From assembly GCF_001190745.1 (NCBI RefSeq), contig NZ_CP012196.1:1798001-1862000 (forward strand): a stretch of DNA of 64,000 bases, in the 5' to 3' direction. The stretch comes from Campylobacter gracilis (lineage in GTDB: Bacteria > Campylobacterota > Campylobacteria > Campylobacterales > Campylobacteraceae). A program made the position numbers and the translations under genes. The notes beneath the pieces are model-generated. The model made no database searches, was not told the DNA's origin, and saw only the letters and a list, made by a program, of their open reading frames with translations. This document shows, piece after piece, positions 42,492 through 51,410 of this stretch (position 1 is the stretch's first letter; each line of letters begins with the position of its first letter).

Positions 42492-43688
42492 TTAATGCAG
42501 TTCCGCGTTGAGTTTGATCGCGCGCTTGCTAACGCTTGCCGTAATCTGCCCGCTTTGACTGTTTTGTCGGAAGTGCAGTCCGCTAAGCCCGGCAAGCTCA
42601 AGCCCTTTATAAATTTCGCGATCAAATGCAAAGCCCGCATTTAGCGCCGCTAGCACCTCGCGATCCTTTTGCGCGATAAAAACCTTCGTGCCCTCAAGTA
42701 CCGCGATACCGGCATCCACGATGCAGCGATCGCCTAGCGGAATGCCCGTGACGGAGTTTGCGCCCAGCAAGCAGTGCTTACCGATGCTCACGGCATTGCC
42801 GTTGGTGCCGCTTAACACACCCAAAATCGACGCGCCGCCGCCTATATCGCTGCCCTCGCCCACGACGACCGAGCTGCTGACGCGCCCCTCGATCATAACG
42901 CTACCGGTCGTACCTGCGTTGAAATTCACATACGCAGCACCCGGCATCACGGTCGTACCTGCGGCGATATGCGCACCCAAACGCACCTTTGCGTCATCTA
43001 AAATCCGAACGTTTTGCGGCGGTACGACGTGGCTTAGGTAGCGCGGAAATTTATCGACGCTGATTATGCGTGGATAGCGACCTTGCATTTTTAAAGAGAT
43101 TTCGTTTTCACGCAGCCACCAAAGCTCGATTGGGCGGGCATTTTCGTCCCATGCGACGTTCGGAAGCACGCTAAATGCGCCGTCTAGATTGAGCGTGCGC
43201 GGCTCGCAGAGATTTAGCGAAAGCGCGTAAAGCTTGAGATAGACGCTCTCGACGCTTTTCGGCGCGGCATCCTCGAAGATGAAGCTAGTGCAAAAGCTCG
43301 CGTGCTCGTCCGATTTCATCGCCTCTTTAACCGCAAGCAGCACCTGCAGATTTTTGTGCGCGCCCTCTTTGGCGTCTGGCTGTAGAAATTTTAAAGCCTC
43401 GATCGCCTTTTTTAGGGCTTTGTGCGTCAGCGGAAGGACGCACTCACTACCGCTAAAATCCACGACCTCGCCGCACTCGGCTAGAGCATGGATTAGCACT
43501 GCTGCGCTTACTAGCCCATCTTTAAAATTTACGTACGCATAATTCACACTTAGGCTTTTATGCCCCTCCGCACGCCCCTTAAATACGCGACCGATCGCCC
43601 ACATGATCGGATCGCGATAGCCTTTGGCTGCTCGCACGCCCTGTATAAGCTCATTCAACTCCTCTATCGTTTTAAATTCTTTAGACAT
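42492..43688 (-). CDS. dapD: Tetrahydrodipicolinate N-succinyltransferase (epsilon-type DapD)
   Basis: A step of lysine and diaminopimelate synthesis: succinyl-CoA plus tetrahydrodipicolinate. 398 residues; the long N-terminal domain (to about residue 220) is typical of the campylobacterote form. A left-handed beta-helix follows, with hexapeptide turns: LGAHIAAGTTVMPGAAYVNF, GSVMIEGRVSSSVVVGEGSD, IGGGASILGVLSG and IGKHCLLGANSVTGIPLGD. A ribosome site, TAGGAGTAA, precedes ATG 43688. No insertion is present. Confidence 0.95.
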   Translation of the reverse strand: MSKEFKTIEELNELIQGVRAAKGYRDPIMWAIGRVFKGRAEGHKSLSVNYAYVNFKDGLVSAAVLIHALAECGEVVDFSGSECVLPLTHKALKKAIEALKFLQPDAKEGAHKNLQVLLAVKEAMKSDEHASFCTSFIFEDAAPKSVESVYLKLYALSLNLCEPRTLNLDGAFSVLPNVAWDENARPIELWWLRENEISLKMQGRYPRIISVDKFPRYLSHVVPPQNVRILDDAKVRLGAHIAAGTTVMPGAAYVNFNAGTTGSVMIEGRVSSSVVVGEGSDIGGGASILGVLSGTNGNAVSIGKHCLLGANSVTGIPLGDRCIVDAGIAVLEGTKVFIAQKDREVLAALNAGFAFDREIYKGLELAGLSGLHFRQNSQSGQITASVSKRAIKLNAELH

Positions 43689-43702
43689 TCTTACTCCTAA
43701 AA

Positions 43703-44734
43703 TTAATTAAAAATATCGTTTATTTTACCGCTTTTTAGGCACTTTTCGCGATCAGCTTCGATTTGTTTTTTAGTCTCAGCGTCCTTGGCAAACACGTTTT
43801 CATCTATCAAAATACTTGGTAAATTTATTACAGCCGAGCTATACGAACCGCCAAAGCCGCTTAAATTTTGTCCAAACTCTTTTTTGATGCGCTCATTTTT
43901 GCTACTTATATAACCGCCCTCGCAATGAAAATCCGATCCGCCGCCAACACAATAGCACTTCATCTCCGTATCTCCACTATATCCGCGATCATCCATAAAA
44001 TAGATATTTTCTTTCAAATTTATACTGCTTATCGGATTAAAAACGAGTACGGCTAGAATTTTATTATTATGCGGATTTGACACCTCCCAGCGTACGGCAC
44101 GATATGAACTTAGCATCACTACAAGCGGCTTTTTCGATTTTTCTAGCGCGACGACTACTTTATTATCATTCGCATCACTTTCGTAAATGGCAGCTAGCCA
44201 TATATCGAAATTTTGACCTTTTAGCTTAGCAGCTACCTCGCTTTGCTTATAAAAATTTGGCTCATCCTTAAAATCCACCAAAAGGCTAGTGGTATGCCAA
44301 TTGTTGGCGAACCAAACCTCGATCTTGTGGCGCCCTTTGCTAAATTTATGGGTGACGGCTTTGTTTCTAGCATTTTCGGAGTCGTATATCTGCTTGCCGT
44401 CTATCGCAATACGTAAATTCGCCCAACTAAAATCCGCCAAAATCATCTTTTGCACATCCTGCTTGAAGTCGAAAATCCCGACCCAGTAGGCAATAAATTT
44501 TTCGGAAGGTATCTTGTGAAAGTTATCGTAAGCGAAATTTAAATTTATATTTTCGACCGTTTCCGAGAAAACGACGGTTTTCGGATCGTCTTTATTTAAG
44601 TAAAAAGCCAAAAACTTATCCGCCGGAATCTGCTTGCCCGCTGTGATCTCACTCGCCCATTTTTGTGTGTCGTTAGCGTTTGCACAAGCAAGAAATACGT
44701 AAAAAGCCAGTAAAAATACTCTTAAAATTTTCAT
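43703..44734 (-). CDS. Exported hypothetical protein, tandem paralogue 1 (343 aa)
   Basis: ATG 44734 (MKILRVFLLAFYVFLACANA) with GGAGGAA upstream is chosen over 44746. A signal peptide is followed by a domain with YWVGIFDFKQDVQKMILADFSW-ANLRIAIDGKQIYDS, reminiscent of a PA14-type carbohydrate-binding sandwich. A middle block VVMLSSYRAVRWEVSNPHNNKILAVLVFNP and a late Cys cluster (MKCYCVGGGSDFHCEG) follow. The paralogue at 44762 matches throughout. Both are probably periplasmic or surface proteins. Family unknown. Confidence 0.75.
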   Translation of the reverse strand: MKILRVFLLAFYVFLACANANDTQKWASEITAGKQIPADKFLAFYLNKDDPKTVVFSETVENINLNFAYDNFHKIPSEKFIAYWVGIFDFKQDVQKMILADFSWANLRIAIDGKQIYDSENARNKAVTHKFSKGRHKIEVWFANNWHTTSLLVDFKDEPNFYKQSEVAAKLKGQNFDIWLAAIYESDANDNKVVVALEKSKKPLVVMLSSYRAVRWEVSNPHNNKILAVLVFNPISSINLKENIYFMDDRGYSGDTEMKCYCVGGGSDFHCEGGYISSKNERIKKEFGQNLSGFGGSYSSAVINLPSILIDENVFAKDAETKKQIEADREKCLKSGKINDIFN

Positions 44735-44761
44735 TTTTTCCTCCAAATTTTAAATTTTATC

Positions 44762-45787
44762 CTACCTAAACACATCATCCATCTGTGTGCTTTCGCATTT
44801 CTTGCGGTCCGCTTCTACCGAGAGTAGGCGAGCTTTGCTTTCGTCTAAAATTTTTGGAGTAATAACAAGCCCCGGCAAATCTAAGGAATTTACGGCGTGC
44901 TTGCCGGCAAATGCCCCCAGGCCTCTGCCAAATATCCCGTTTACGCGCCCGTTCATATCATAAATCTCGCTGCCGTCGCAGTGAAAGACATTGCCCGAGA
45001 TGCACTCGCATTTAAGCCCATCTGCAGCCTCTGTGTATCTGTAATCCTCGACGTAAAGCGCACCGCTTACACCACGGACGCTACTAATGGGGTTGTAAAT
45101 TAACACGGCTAGAATTTCGTTATTTTGCGGATTTGAGATCTCCCACTCCACGGCGCGATATGAGCTAAGCAGTAGCACGATGGGCTTAGCGGATTTGGCT
45201 AAATTTAGCTTGACGCGATTATTCATCTGCGCGCTTTCGTAGATCGCGCCAAGCCACAGATCGTAGTCTTTATCCGCAGGGATCTTAGCCACGGCGTCCT
45301 TTTGACGATAAAAGGGCTCTACATCTTTAAAATCCACGAAAAGCTCGCTGGAATGTGCATCATTTAAAAACCACGCTTCGATCTTGTGCTTGCCCTTGCT
45401 AAATTTATACGTAAGCGGGCGCTTTTGATTGCTCGACGTCCCGCCCAGCACGTCCGTGCCGTCCACGGCGATTACCAGCGTGGACCAGCCGTAATCTCCT
45501 AGCACCATCTTTTCGACATCTGCGTCGAAGTTAAACTCGCCGACCCAATACGCCATAAGATTTGGAGACGGGATTTCATGAAAGGAATTTCCTTCGTAAT
45601 TGACGCTGATGCGATCGACGTTTTCAGAGAAAACCACTTTCTTAGGCTCATCTTTATTCAAATAAAACGCCAAAAACTTATCCTGCGGGATCTGCGCGTC
45701 CGCGGTAATCTCTTTCGCCCATTTTTGCATATTGCTCTCTTGCGAGAACGCCGCAAATGCAAGCACCAAAATAATCAAAAACCTCAT
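44762..45787 (-). CDS. Exported hypothetical protein, tandem paralogue 2 (341 aa)
   Basis: Paralogue of the gene downstream, with identical block order: KWAKEITADAQIPQDKFLAFY, YWVGEFNFDADVEKMVLGDYG, KFSKGKHKIEAWFLND, LLLSSYRAVEWEISNPQNNEI, and the Cys block LKCECISGNVFHCDG. The signal peptide MRFLIILVLAFAAFS is cleaved near residue 15. The 27-base gap and conserved length point to an old duplication with both copies maintained. A palindrome lies 30 bases upstream of its start. Confidence 0.75.
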   Translation of the reverse strand: MRFLIILVLAFAAFSQESNMQKWAKEITADAQIPQDKFLAFYLNKDEPKKVVFSENVDRISVNYEGNSFHEIPSPNLMAYWVGEFNFDADVEKMVLGDYGWSTLVIAVDGTDVLGGTSSNQKRPLTYKFSKGKHKIEAWFLNDAHSSELFVDFKDVEPFYRQKDAVAKIPADKDYDLWLGAIYESAQMNNRVKLNLAKSAKPIVLLLSSYRAVEWEISNPQNNEILAVLIYNPISSVRGVSGALYVEDYRYTEAADGLKCECISGNVFHCDGSEIYDMNGRVNGIFGRGLGAFAGKHAVNSLDLPGLVITPKILDESKARLLSVEADRKKCESTQMDDVFR

Positions 45788-45816
45788 TACCGACCTTTCT
45801 TATTTCGTATAAAAGT

Positions 45817-45855
45817 AAAATCCCTAAACCTAAAAGCCCTAGGCTTAGGGATTTT
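45817..45855. terminator. 11-bp inverted repeat, possible bidirectional terminator
   Basis: AAAATCCCTAA (45817-45827) pairs with TTAGGGATTTT (45845-45855); the interior AGCCCTAGGCT-like core can extend the fold. A and T runs at the ends suit termination on either strand. It lies just upstream of the 45787 start, so it may also separate that promoter from upstream transcription. Confidence 0.5.
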
Positions 45856-46611
45856 GCCGCCTTGGCTCCACAGCCTATACGAATGAAATTCTAGCTGCTT
45901 AAATTTCAGCTGCGCGAGAAATTTCCTTGCCGCGACGCTACGGATAAAATTCCACTCCAAATAAGCTTTACAGAGGCTTTCGCAGATAAATTACACTGCC
46001 ATGCAACCCGGCGAAATAAAATTTTAAACTAGCGCAATGCTGTGGCTACCACTAAAAAGCTAGGCGCGATAAATTTCAAGCCTAAAATTCATATTAAAGC
46101 CCCATCTTAAAATTTTAAAACAGAGCTTTAGCGCTAAAATTTCACATTTTAAAATTCCTCGGCAAAGCTTTATGCTTAAAATTCTGCATTTAAAACTCCA
46201 AAGCGAAGTTCTACGGCAAATTTTACCTCATTGAATTGCGCGTTTGGAATTTAATTTTCGCCGTTAAATTCTGCGCTTAGAATTTTATCCAAAACCTCAT
46301 GCAACGGAGCTTGGACAAAATTTAGCTCGAAATTTCAAACTACGAAATTTCATAGCGGAATTTTTACCAGAAATTTCGAGCTTCAAAATTCAGCGTGAAA
46401 TTCCGAGCCACAAAACCCGCGTGAAATTTTACCCGCTAAATTTACGGGCAAAATTCTATGACGGATTTGTATACCGAAATTTTGCGAGCATTATAAAATT
46501 TGCAGCGAAATTAAGCGTGAAATTTCAAACTATGAAATTCCGCGCCAAATTCTAATCTGCAAAATTCACGAGAAATTCCACGCAAAATTTGACGCTGCGC
46601 CCGCCGAAGCC
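45856..46611. repeat. 756-bp dense RAATTY array downstream of mrp
   Basis: No gene. I count 22 RAATTY hexamers (AAATTT, AAATTC, GAATTT) in 46201-46590 alone, about one per 18 bases, against an expectation of roughly one per 500-1000. The elements occur in both orientations with short GC-rich words between. No terminator for mrp can be singled out. Confidence 0.75.
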
Positions 46612-47706
46612 CTAATTCGAGCAGGCGCTCTTGCCGTCCATCACCGGCTGGATCGCGGAGTTATCCGCCAGCTCCTCGCGGTCGATCTTCTCGATCTTTT
46701 CCCACAGCTTGCGCGCGGCATCTTCGTAGCGCTTTGCGCTTAAAGAATCGGGCGCATAGAAGCTTACCGGCTTGCCGCTGTCGCCGCCCTCGCGGATAGC
46801 TATCTCGATCGGGATCTCGCCGATTACTTCGGTGTTGTATCGCTGCGCCAGCTTTTGCGCGCCGCCGCGACCGAAGATATCGTACTCCTTGCCGTTATCG
46901 GGGCAGATGAAGCCGCTCATATTCTCGATAAGGCCTGCAATCGGGATGTGGAGCTTTTCGAACATATCAAGCCCGCGCGCGCTGTCGTCCAGCGCGACTG
47001 TCTGCGGCGTCGTAACGCACACGCCCGCCGTCACCGGCACGCTCTGAGCCAAGGTAAGCTGCGCGTCGCCCGTACCCGGAGGCATGTCCAAAAATAGAAC
47101 GTCCAGATCGCTCCACGCCACGTCTTTTAGCAGCTGCTCGATCGCCTTCATTATCATCGAGCCGCGCCAGATTAGGCTCGCGCCCTCCTCCATCAGCACG
47201 CCCATGCTCATCATCTCCACGCCGTGGCTTAAAATCGGCTTTAGCTTCTGCCCTACGACGCTTGCTTGCGTCTTATCCTCTCCTAGCATTCGCGGCAAAT
47301 TCGGTCCGTAAATATCGGCATCCAAAATTCCCACCCTCTTGCCGAGCTTTGCCGTGCTGATGGCTAAATTTAGCGTCGTCGTGCTCTTGCCTACGCCGCC
47401 CTTGCCGCTGCTGATCATCACGAAATGCTTGATCTGCGGCGCGATATTTTTGCCGCTGCGAGAGTTGCTCTTTTCCTCGGCGATCTTGGGCTGTTTGATT
47501 AAAATTTCCACGTCCGCACCGAGCACCTTTTGCACCGCCGATCTGAGCTCTGCGGCGATCTCCGGCTTGGCGCTGGGGATTTCGATCTCTACGAAAATTC
47601 TATCGCCGATCTCGACCTCTTTTACAAATCCAAAATCCACGATGCTTTTAGAAAAGCCCGGATAGATCACGCTTTTAAGCAAATTTAAGACTTCGTCTTT
47701 ACTCAT
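46612..47706 (-). CDS. mrp: Mrp/ApbC-type iron-sulfur carrier ATPase
   Basis: A P-loop ATPase that binds and transfers Fe-S clusters. Residues 1-90 are a MIP18/DUF59-like domain ([19 protein letters not shown]). The core starts with [17 protein letters not shown] (deviant Walker A), then [31 protein letters not shown] and [13 protein letters not shown]; a Cys in [11 protein letters not shown] marks the reduced C-x-x-C site. 364 residues. Its ATG overlaps the thiC stop by four bases. ThiC needs an Fe-S cluster, so coupling makes functional sense. Confidence 0.95.
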   Translation of the reverse strand: MSKDEVLNLLKSVIYPGFSKSIVDFGFVKEVEIGDRIFVEIEIPSAKPEIAAELRSAVQKVLGADVEILIKQPKIAEEKSNSRSGKNIAPQIKHFVMISSGKGGVGKSTTTLNLAISTAKLGKRVGILDADIYGPNLPRMLGEDKTQASVVGQKLKPILSHGVEMMSMGVLMEEGASLIWRGSMIMKAIEQLLKDVAWSDLDVLFLDMPPGTGDAQLTLAQSVPVTAGVCVTTPQTVALDDSARGLDMFEKLHIPIAGLIENMSGFICPDNGKEYDIFGRGGAQKLAQRYNTEVIGEIPIEIAIREGGDSGKPVSFYAPDSLSAKRYEDAARKLWEKIEKIDREELADNSAIQPVMDGKSACSN

Positions 47707-49010
47707 TCTTTCTCCTTATTTTCGGTTAAATTTCTACTGATTTTATATGCGCAAAATTTCGGCCCGCACATCGAGCAAAACTCCGCGCCCTTGTAAATTT
47801 CATCGCCCAGGCTCTCGTCGTGCAGCTCGCGCGCATGCGCAGGATCGAAGCTAAGCTCAAACTGCCTGTTCCAATCAAAATTATACCTCGCATCGCTCAT
47901 CTCGTGATCGCGCTCTATCGCGCCCACTTTGCCTAGCGCGACGTCTGCGGCGTGAGCGGCGATCTTATGCGCGATAATGCCCTCTCTGACGTCTTTTGCA
48001 TTGGGAAGCCCCAGATGCTCCTTGGGCGTTACGTAGCAGAGCATGCTGGCGCCGCAATACGCAGCCATCGTCCCGCCGATAGCCGAGCTGATGTGATCGT
48101 AGCCCGCACCGATGTCGGTCGGAAGCGGCCCCAGCACGTAAAATGGCGCGTCGCGGCAGAGCTTGCGCTCTAGCTGCATATTAAGCTCGATCTCGTTAAA
48201 CGGGATATGCCCCGGACCCTCGATCATCACCTGCACGTTTTTTTCATTCGCGCGCAGGGCCAGCTCGCCTAAAATTTCAAGCTCGCTAAGCTGCGCCCTA
48301 TCGGTCGCATCGTATAAGCAACCTGGGCGCAAGCCGTCACCTAGAGATAGCGATACGTCGTAGGCGGCGCAGATATCGCAAATTTCATCAAACGCTTCGT
48401 AGAAGGGGTTTTGCTTATGAAATTTCATCATCCACGACGCTATCAGCGAGCCGCCCCTGCTTACGATGCCCATCTTGCGGCGAGACAGCAGCGGCATAAA
48501 CTCGAGCTTAAAGCCCGCGTGGATCGTGAAATAATCCACTCCCTGCCGCGCCTGCTTCTCGATTGTACTAAGAATAGCGCTCGTTTTTAAATTTTTAATA
48601 TCGCCCAGCTCATGGATCATCTGATAGATCGGCACCGTGCCTATGGGTACGGGCGAGCGCTCGATTATCGCGGAGCGGATCTCGTCCAAATCGCCGCCCG
48701 TGCTTAGATCCATCACCGTATCGGCGCCGTACTTTAAGCAGACCTCAAGCTTCTCCAGCTCGCCCTCAATATCGCTCGTCGTGCCCGAGGAGCCGATGTT
48801 GGCGTTGATCTTGCACCGTAGCGCACGCCCGATACCGATGGGTTTTAGACTTTTGTGATTAACGTTTGCGGGGATAATCGCTCTTCCTTGCGCGAGCAGA
48901 TCGCACAAGGCCCGCACGTCCATGCGCTCGCTTTGTGCAACCTCTCTCATCTGCGGCGTCAGCTCGCCCTTTTTTGCAAAATAGATCTGTGATACGCAGC
49001 TTTCGGTCAT
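47703..49010 (-). CDS. thiC: Phosphomethylpyrimidine synthase (ThiC)
   Basis: Radical-SAM rearrangement of AIR to HMP-phosphate, the pyrimidine half of thiamine. 435 residues from ATG 49010 (GAGG upstream); the frame to 49184 adds an unsupported leader. Blocks: [73 protein letters not shown], and the C-terminal cluster motif CSMCGPKFC. No TPP-riboswitch core is recognisable in its 217-bp upstream region; a TATATTAT -10-like site lies about 30 bases before the start. Confidence 0.96.
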   Translation of the reverse strand: MTESCVSQIYFAKKGELTPQMREVAQSERMDVRALCDLLAQGRAIIPANVNHKSLKPIGIGRALRCKINANIGSSGTTSDIEGELEKLEVCLKYGADTVMDLSTGGDLDEIRSAIIERSPVPIGTVPIYQMIHELGDIKNLKTSAILSTIEKQARQGVDYFTIHAGFKLEFMPLLSRRKMGIVSRGGSLIASWMMKFHKQNPFYEAFDEICDICAAYDVSLSLGDGLRPGCLYDATDRAQLSELEILGELALRANEKNVQVMIEGPGHIPFNEIELNMQLERKLCRDAPFYVLGPLPTDIGAGYDHISSAIGGTMAAYCGASMLCYVTPKEHLGLPNAKDVREGIIAHKIAAHAADVALGKVGAIERDHEMSDARYNFDWNRQFELSFDPAHARELHDESLGDEIYKGAEFCSMCGPKFCAYKISRNLTENKEKE

Positions 49011-49227
49011 TTTCGCCTCGTTTCTTAAAAATGCGCGTATAATATAACAAATTTCATTAATCCTTACTTTTCTTTTGCCGTTTATTTTCGTAACGTAGGA
49101 TGAAATTTTACCGCCGCGCCGCGTAAATTTACGCCTAAGATTAAGATATTTTAGCCCGCGAGTCGCGATTAATTTTGCTTTCATTTTTAATACGTATAAT
49201 TTCGTAACAAAATTTCAAGGATAAAAT

Positions 49228-50550
49228 TTGAAAGATATATCGCTGATTTTGCTCGCCGCGGGCGATTCGAGCAGGTTTGAGCTCCCCGTCAAAAAGCAGT
49301 GGCTGCGCGTGGGCGAGCTACCGCTTTGGCAATATGTTGCGCAAAATATCGCACGGGCGCACCCATTTAAAAAAATCGTAATCGCCGTAAACGAGGAGGA
49401 CGTGAGCTATTGCGAGCGCCTCTATGCGTGCAGCCTGGCCTCGGCGCGCGGCAAAAGCGCAGAGTGCGGCACGAGCGAGTATAAATTTCAAAGCGAGCAG
49501 GGCGGGATCGGATGCGGCGCAGATGATCTAAACGACGCAAGCAAGCCGCGGGGCGCGGAAAATTTTAAAGCTCAAGTCGAATGCGGCGCAGATGAATGCG
49601 GCTCTGTAAATTTAAAATTTCACTTCGCCCCCGGCGGCGCAAATCGCCAAAGCTCGCTAAAAAACGCTCTGAAACTCGTAGATAGCGAGCTCGTGCTCGT
49701 AAGCGACGTGGCGCGCGCGCAAATTTCGCCAGGGCTGATCTCCTCGCTGATACGAAATTTAGGCAGTGCGGACTGTATCAGCCCCTATCTTGGCGTAAAC
49801 GACACGACCTATCTTGGCGAGAACGTAGTGAAGAGAGAGGAGCTGCGCCTCATCCAAACGCCGCAGCTTTCGCGCACGGCGCTGCTTAAAAAGGCGCTTG
49901 ATGGAAACGAAATTTTTACCGACGACAGCGCGGCAGTCGGCAGCGCGGGCGGACGGTTAGAGTTTATAAAAGGCGAAGCGGGCGCGCTTAAGATCACGCG
50001 CGCAAGCGATCTGGCGGCGCTAAATTTAAAACCATGCTCGCGCGATATTTTTTATGGTACGGGTTACGACGTGCACGCGCTTGAAAAAGGCGCGGGCATC
50101 ATGCTCGGCGGCGTGCAGATCCCGTGCGAGTTCGCGCTGATCGCACACAGCGACGGCGACGTAGCGATCCACGCTCTAATCGACGCTATTTGCGGCGCGG
50201 CGATGTTGGGCGACATCGGCGAGCTTTTTCCAGATAGCGACGCCAAGCTTAAAGGCGCGGATAGCAAGGAGCTGTTACGAAAGGTAATGCGGCGCGTCAG
50301 AGGCTACGGCTACGAGCTCGTAAACGCCGATATTACGATCATCGCGCAGCGCCCGAAGATCGGCGCTTACAAAGCGCAGATGCAAAAGGTCTTGAGCGAA
50401 ATTTTAAACTGCGCGCGCGTCAATGTCAAAGCAACCACGACCGAAGGGCTGGGATTTACGGGCAGAAGCGAAGGCATCGCCGCGCAGGCTGCGGTAAGCT
50501 TGAAATTTTACGACTGGCAAAAGCACGTAGCAAAGGTGCAGGGCACATGA
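49228..50550 (+). CDS. ispDF: Bifunctional IspD/IspF with ~60-residue insertion in IspD
   Basis: MEP isoprenoid pathway: IspD makes CDP-ME, IspF makes MEcPP. TTG 49228 opens MKDISLILLAAGDSSRFELP, the CTP loop, with KKQW following. Residues about 67-128 are inserted before GGANRQSSLKNALKL; the insert repeats ATGCGGCGCAGATGA twice (about 49512 and 49580). LVSDVARAQIS and LRLIQTPQLSRTALL complete IspD. IspF begins near 272 (GTGYDVHALEKGAGIMLGG) with AHSDGDVAIHALIDAI and the signature TTTEGLGFTGRSEGIAAQA. The fused form is normal for campylobacters; the insert is not. Confidence 0.94.
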   Translation: MKDISLILLAAGDSSRFELPVKKQWLRVGELPLWQYVAQNIARAHPFKKIVIAVNEEDVSYCERLYACSLASARGKSAECGTSEYKFQSEQGGIGCGADDLNDASKPRGAENFKAQVECGADECGSVNLKFHFAPGGANRQSSLKNALKLVDSELVLVSDVARAQISPGLISSLIRNLGSADCISPYLGVNDTTYLGENVVKREELRLIQTPQLSRTALLKKALDGNEIFTDDSAAVGSAGGRLEFIKGEAGALKITRASDLAALNLKPCSRDIFYGTGYDVHALEKGAGIMLGGVQIPCEFALIAHSDGDVAIHALIDAICGAAMLGDIGELFPDSDAKLKGADSKELLRKVMRRVRGYGYELVNADITIIAQRPKIGAYKAQMQKVLSEILNCARVNVKATTTEGLGFTGRSEGIAAQAAVSLKFYDWQKHVAKVQGT

Positions 50551-51410
50551 AAATTTTGATAATCGAGAGCGAAAGCTATCTTGCGCAAAGTATCGCAAAC
50601 AAGCTGGGCGCGCTGGGGCATGAATGCACTAACGCGGCGAGTTTGGCAGCCGCGGCGAGCCTTGCGGAGGAGTTTGAGGCGGTGCTGCTCTCTACGAGCT
50701 GGAGCGGCGCGAGCTTTTATCCGCTGATCGAAAAATTTAGGCGCTCGATCATAATTTTGATGGTCGCCTACGTCGATAGCGAAACGGTGCTAAACCCCGT
50801 AAAAGCGGGCGCCACTGATTATATCCAAAAGCCATTTATGATAGAGGAGCTCATAAAAAAGATCGAGCATTACGCGCAGTTTCGCTCGCTAAAATCGCAA
50901 AATGAAGCCTATGAAGCGCTGCTTAAAGAGGCCTCCCTTTCGTGCGAAATACTGCACACGCGTTTAACGCAGATAAAATTTCCACTTCTTTTACGCGGCG
51001 ATGCGGCAGCGCGAGCTGCGGCGGTATTTAAGATCGCGCTTGCGCTAAAATCGCGCCTTAAAATTCTATCCGCGCAAAGCCTTGAGCCGCTAGAACGCGG
51101 CGCGGAGATTTTTTACGTACCAGATTTTGACAGCCTAAGCGGCGCGCAGAAGGAAAAATTTATAAGCAAAACCAAATCCATGCGCGTAATCGCCGGATCT
51201 ATCAGCGCGCAAAAGGGCTTTAGCGACGAAATTACGCTTGGCAGCAGCAAAGAACGCAGTGAAATTTTAAGCATTGAAGAATACGTAAAGCTCACGATCG
51301 TAGCGCACCAAGACGAGTATTTCGACTCCGATCTGGCGGCCGCCTTAGGGATTTCGCGAAAATCGCTTTGGGAGAAAAGGAAAAAATATGGCATCGCAAG
51401 AAAAAAATAG
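50547..51410 (+). CDS. Atypical orphan response regulator (HP1021/Cj1608-like)
   Basis: 287 residues. The receiver domain 1-115 has MKILIIESESYLAQSI and KAGATDYIQKPFMIEEL, but the phospho-acceptor position is Ser (VLLSTSW, Ser49), so it cannot be phosphorylated in the usual way. This is the hallmark of HP1021. The C-terminus (about 262-285) is a Fis-like helix-turn-helix (DLAAALGISRKSLWEKRKKYG). Orthologues bind DNA near oriC and redox genes. Position after ispDF and before the sulfurylase-like gene and pgpA matches C. jejuni Cj1607-Cj1610. ATGA overlap with ispDF. Confidence 0.85.
   Translation: MKILIIESESYLAQSIANKLGALGHECTNAASLAAAASLAEEFEAVLLSTSWSGASFYPLIEKFRRSIIILMVAYVDSETVLNPVKAGATDYIQKPFMIEELIKKIEHYAQFRSLKSQNEAYEALLKEASLSCEILHTRLTQIKFPLLLRGDAAARAAAVFKIALALKSRLKILSAQSLEPLERGAEIFYVPDFDSLSGAQKEKFISKTKSMRVIAGSISAQKGFSDEITLGSSKERSEILSIEEYVKLTIVAHQDEYFDSDLAAALGISRKSLWEKRKKYGIARKK

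Noticed and set aside
49011-49227. Possible TPP riboswitch upstream of thiC
   Set aside because: The conserved CTGAGA and ACCTGA-type cores are not found in the 217-bp leader on the thiC strand.
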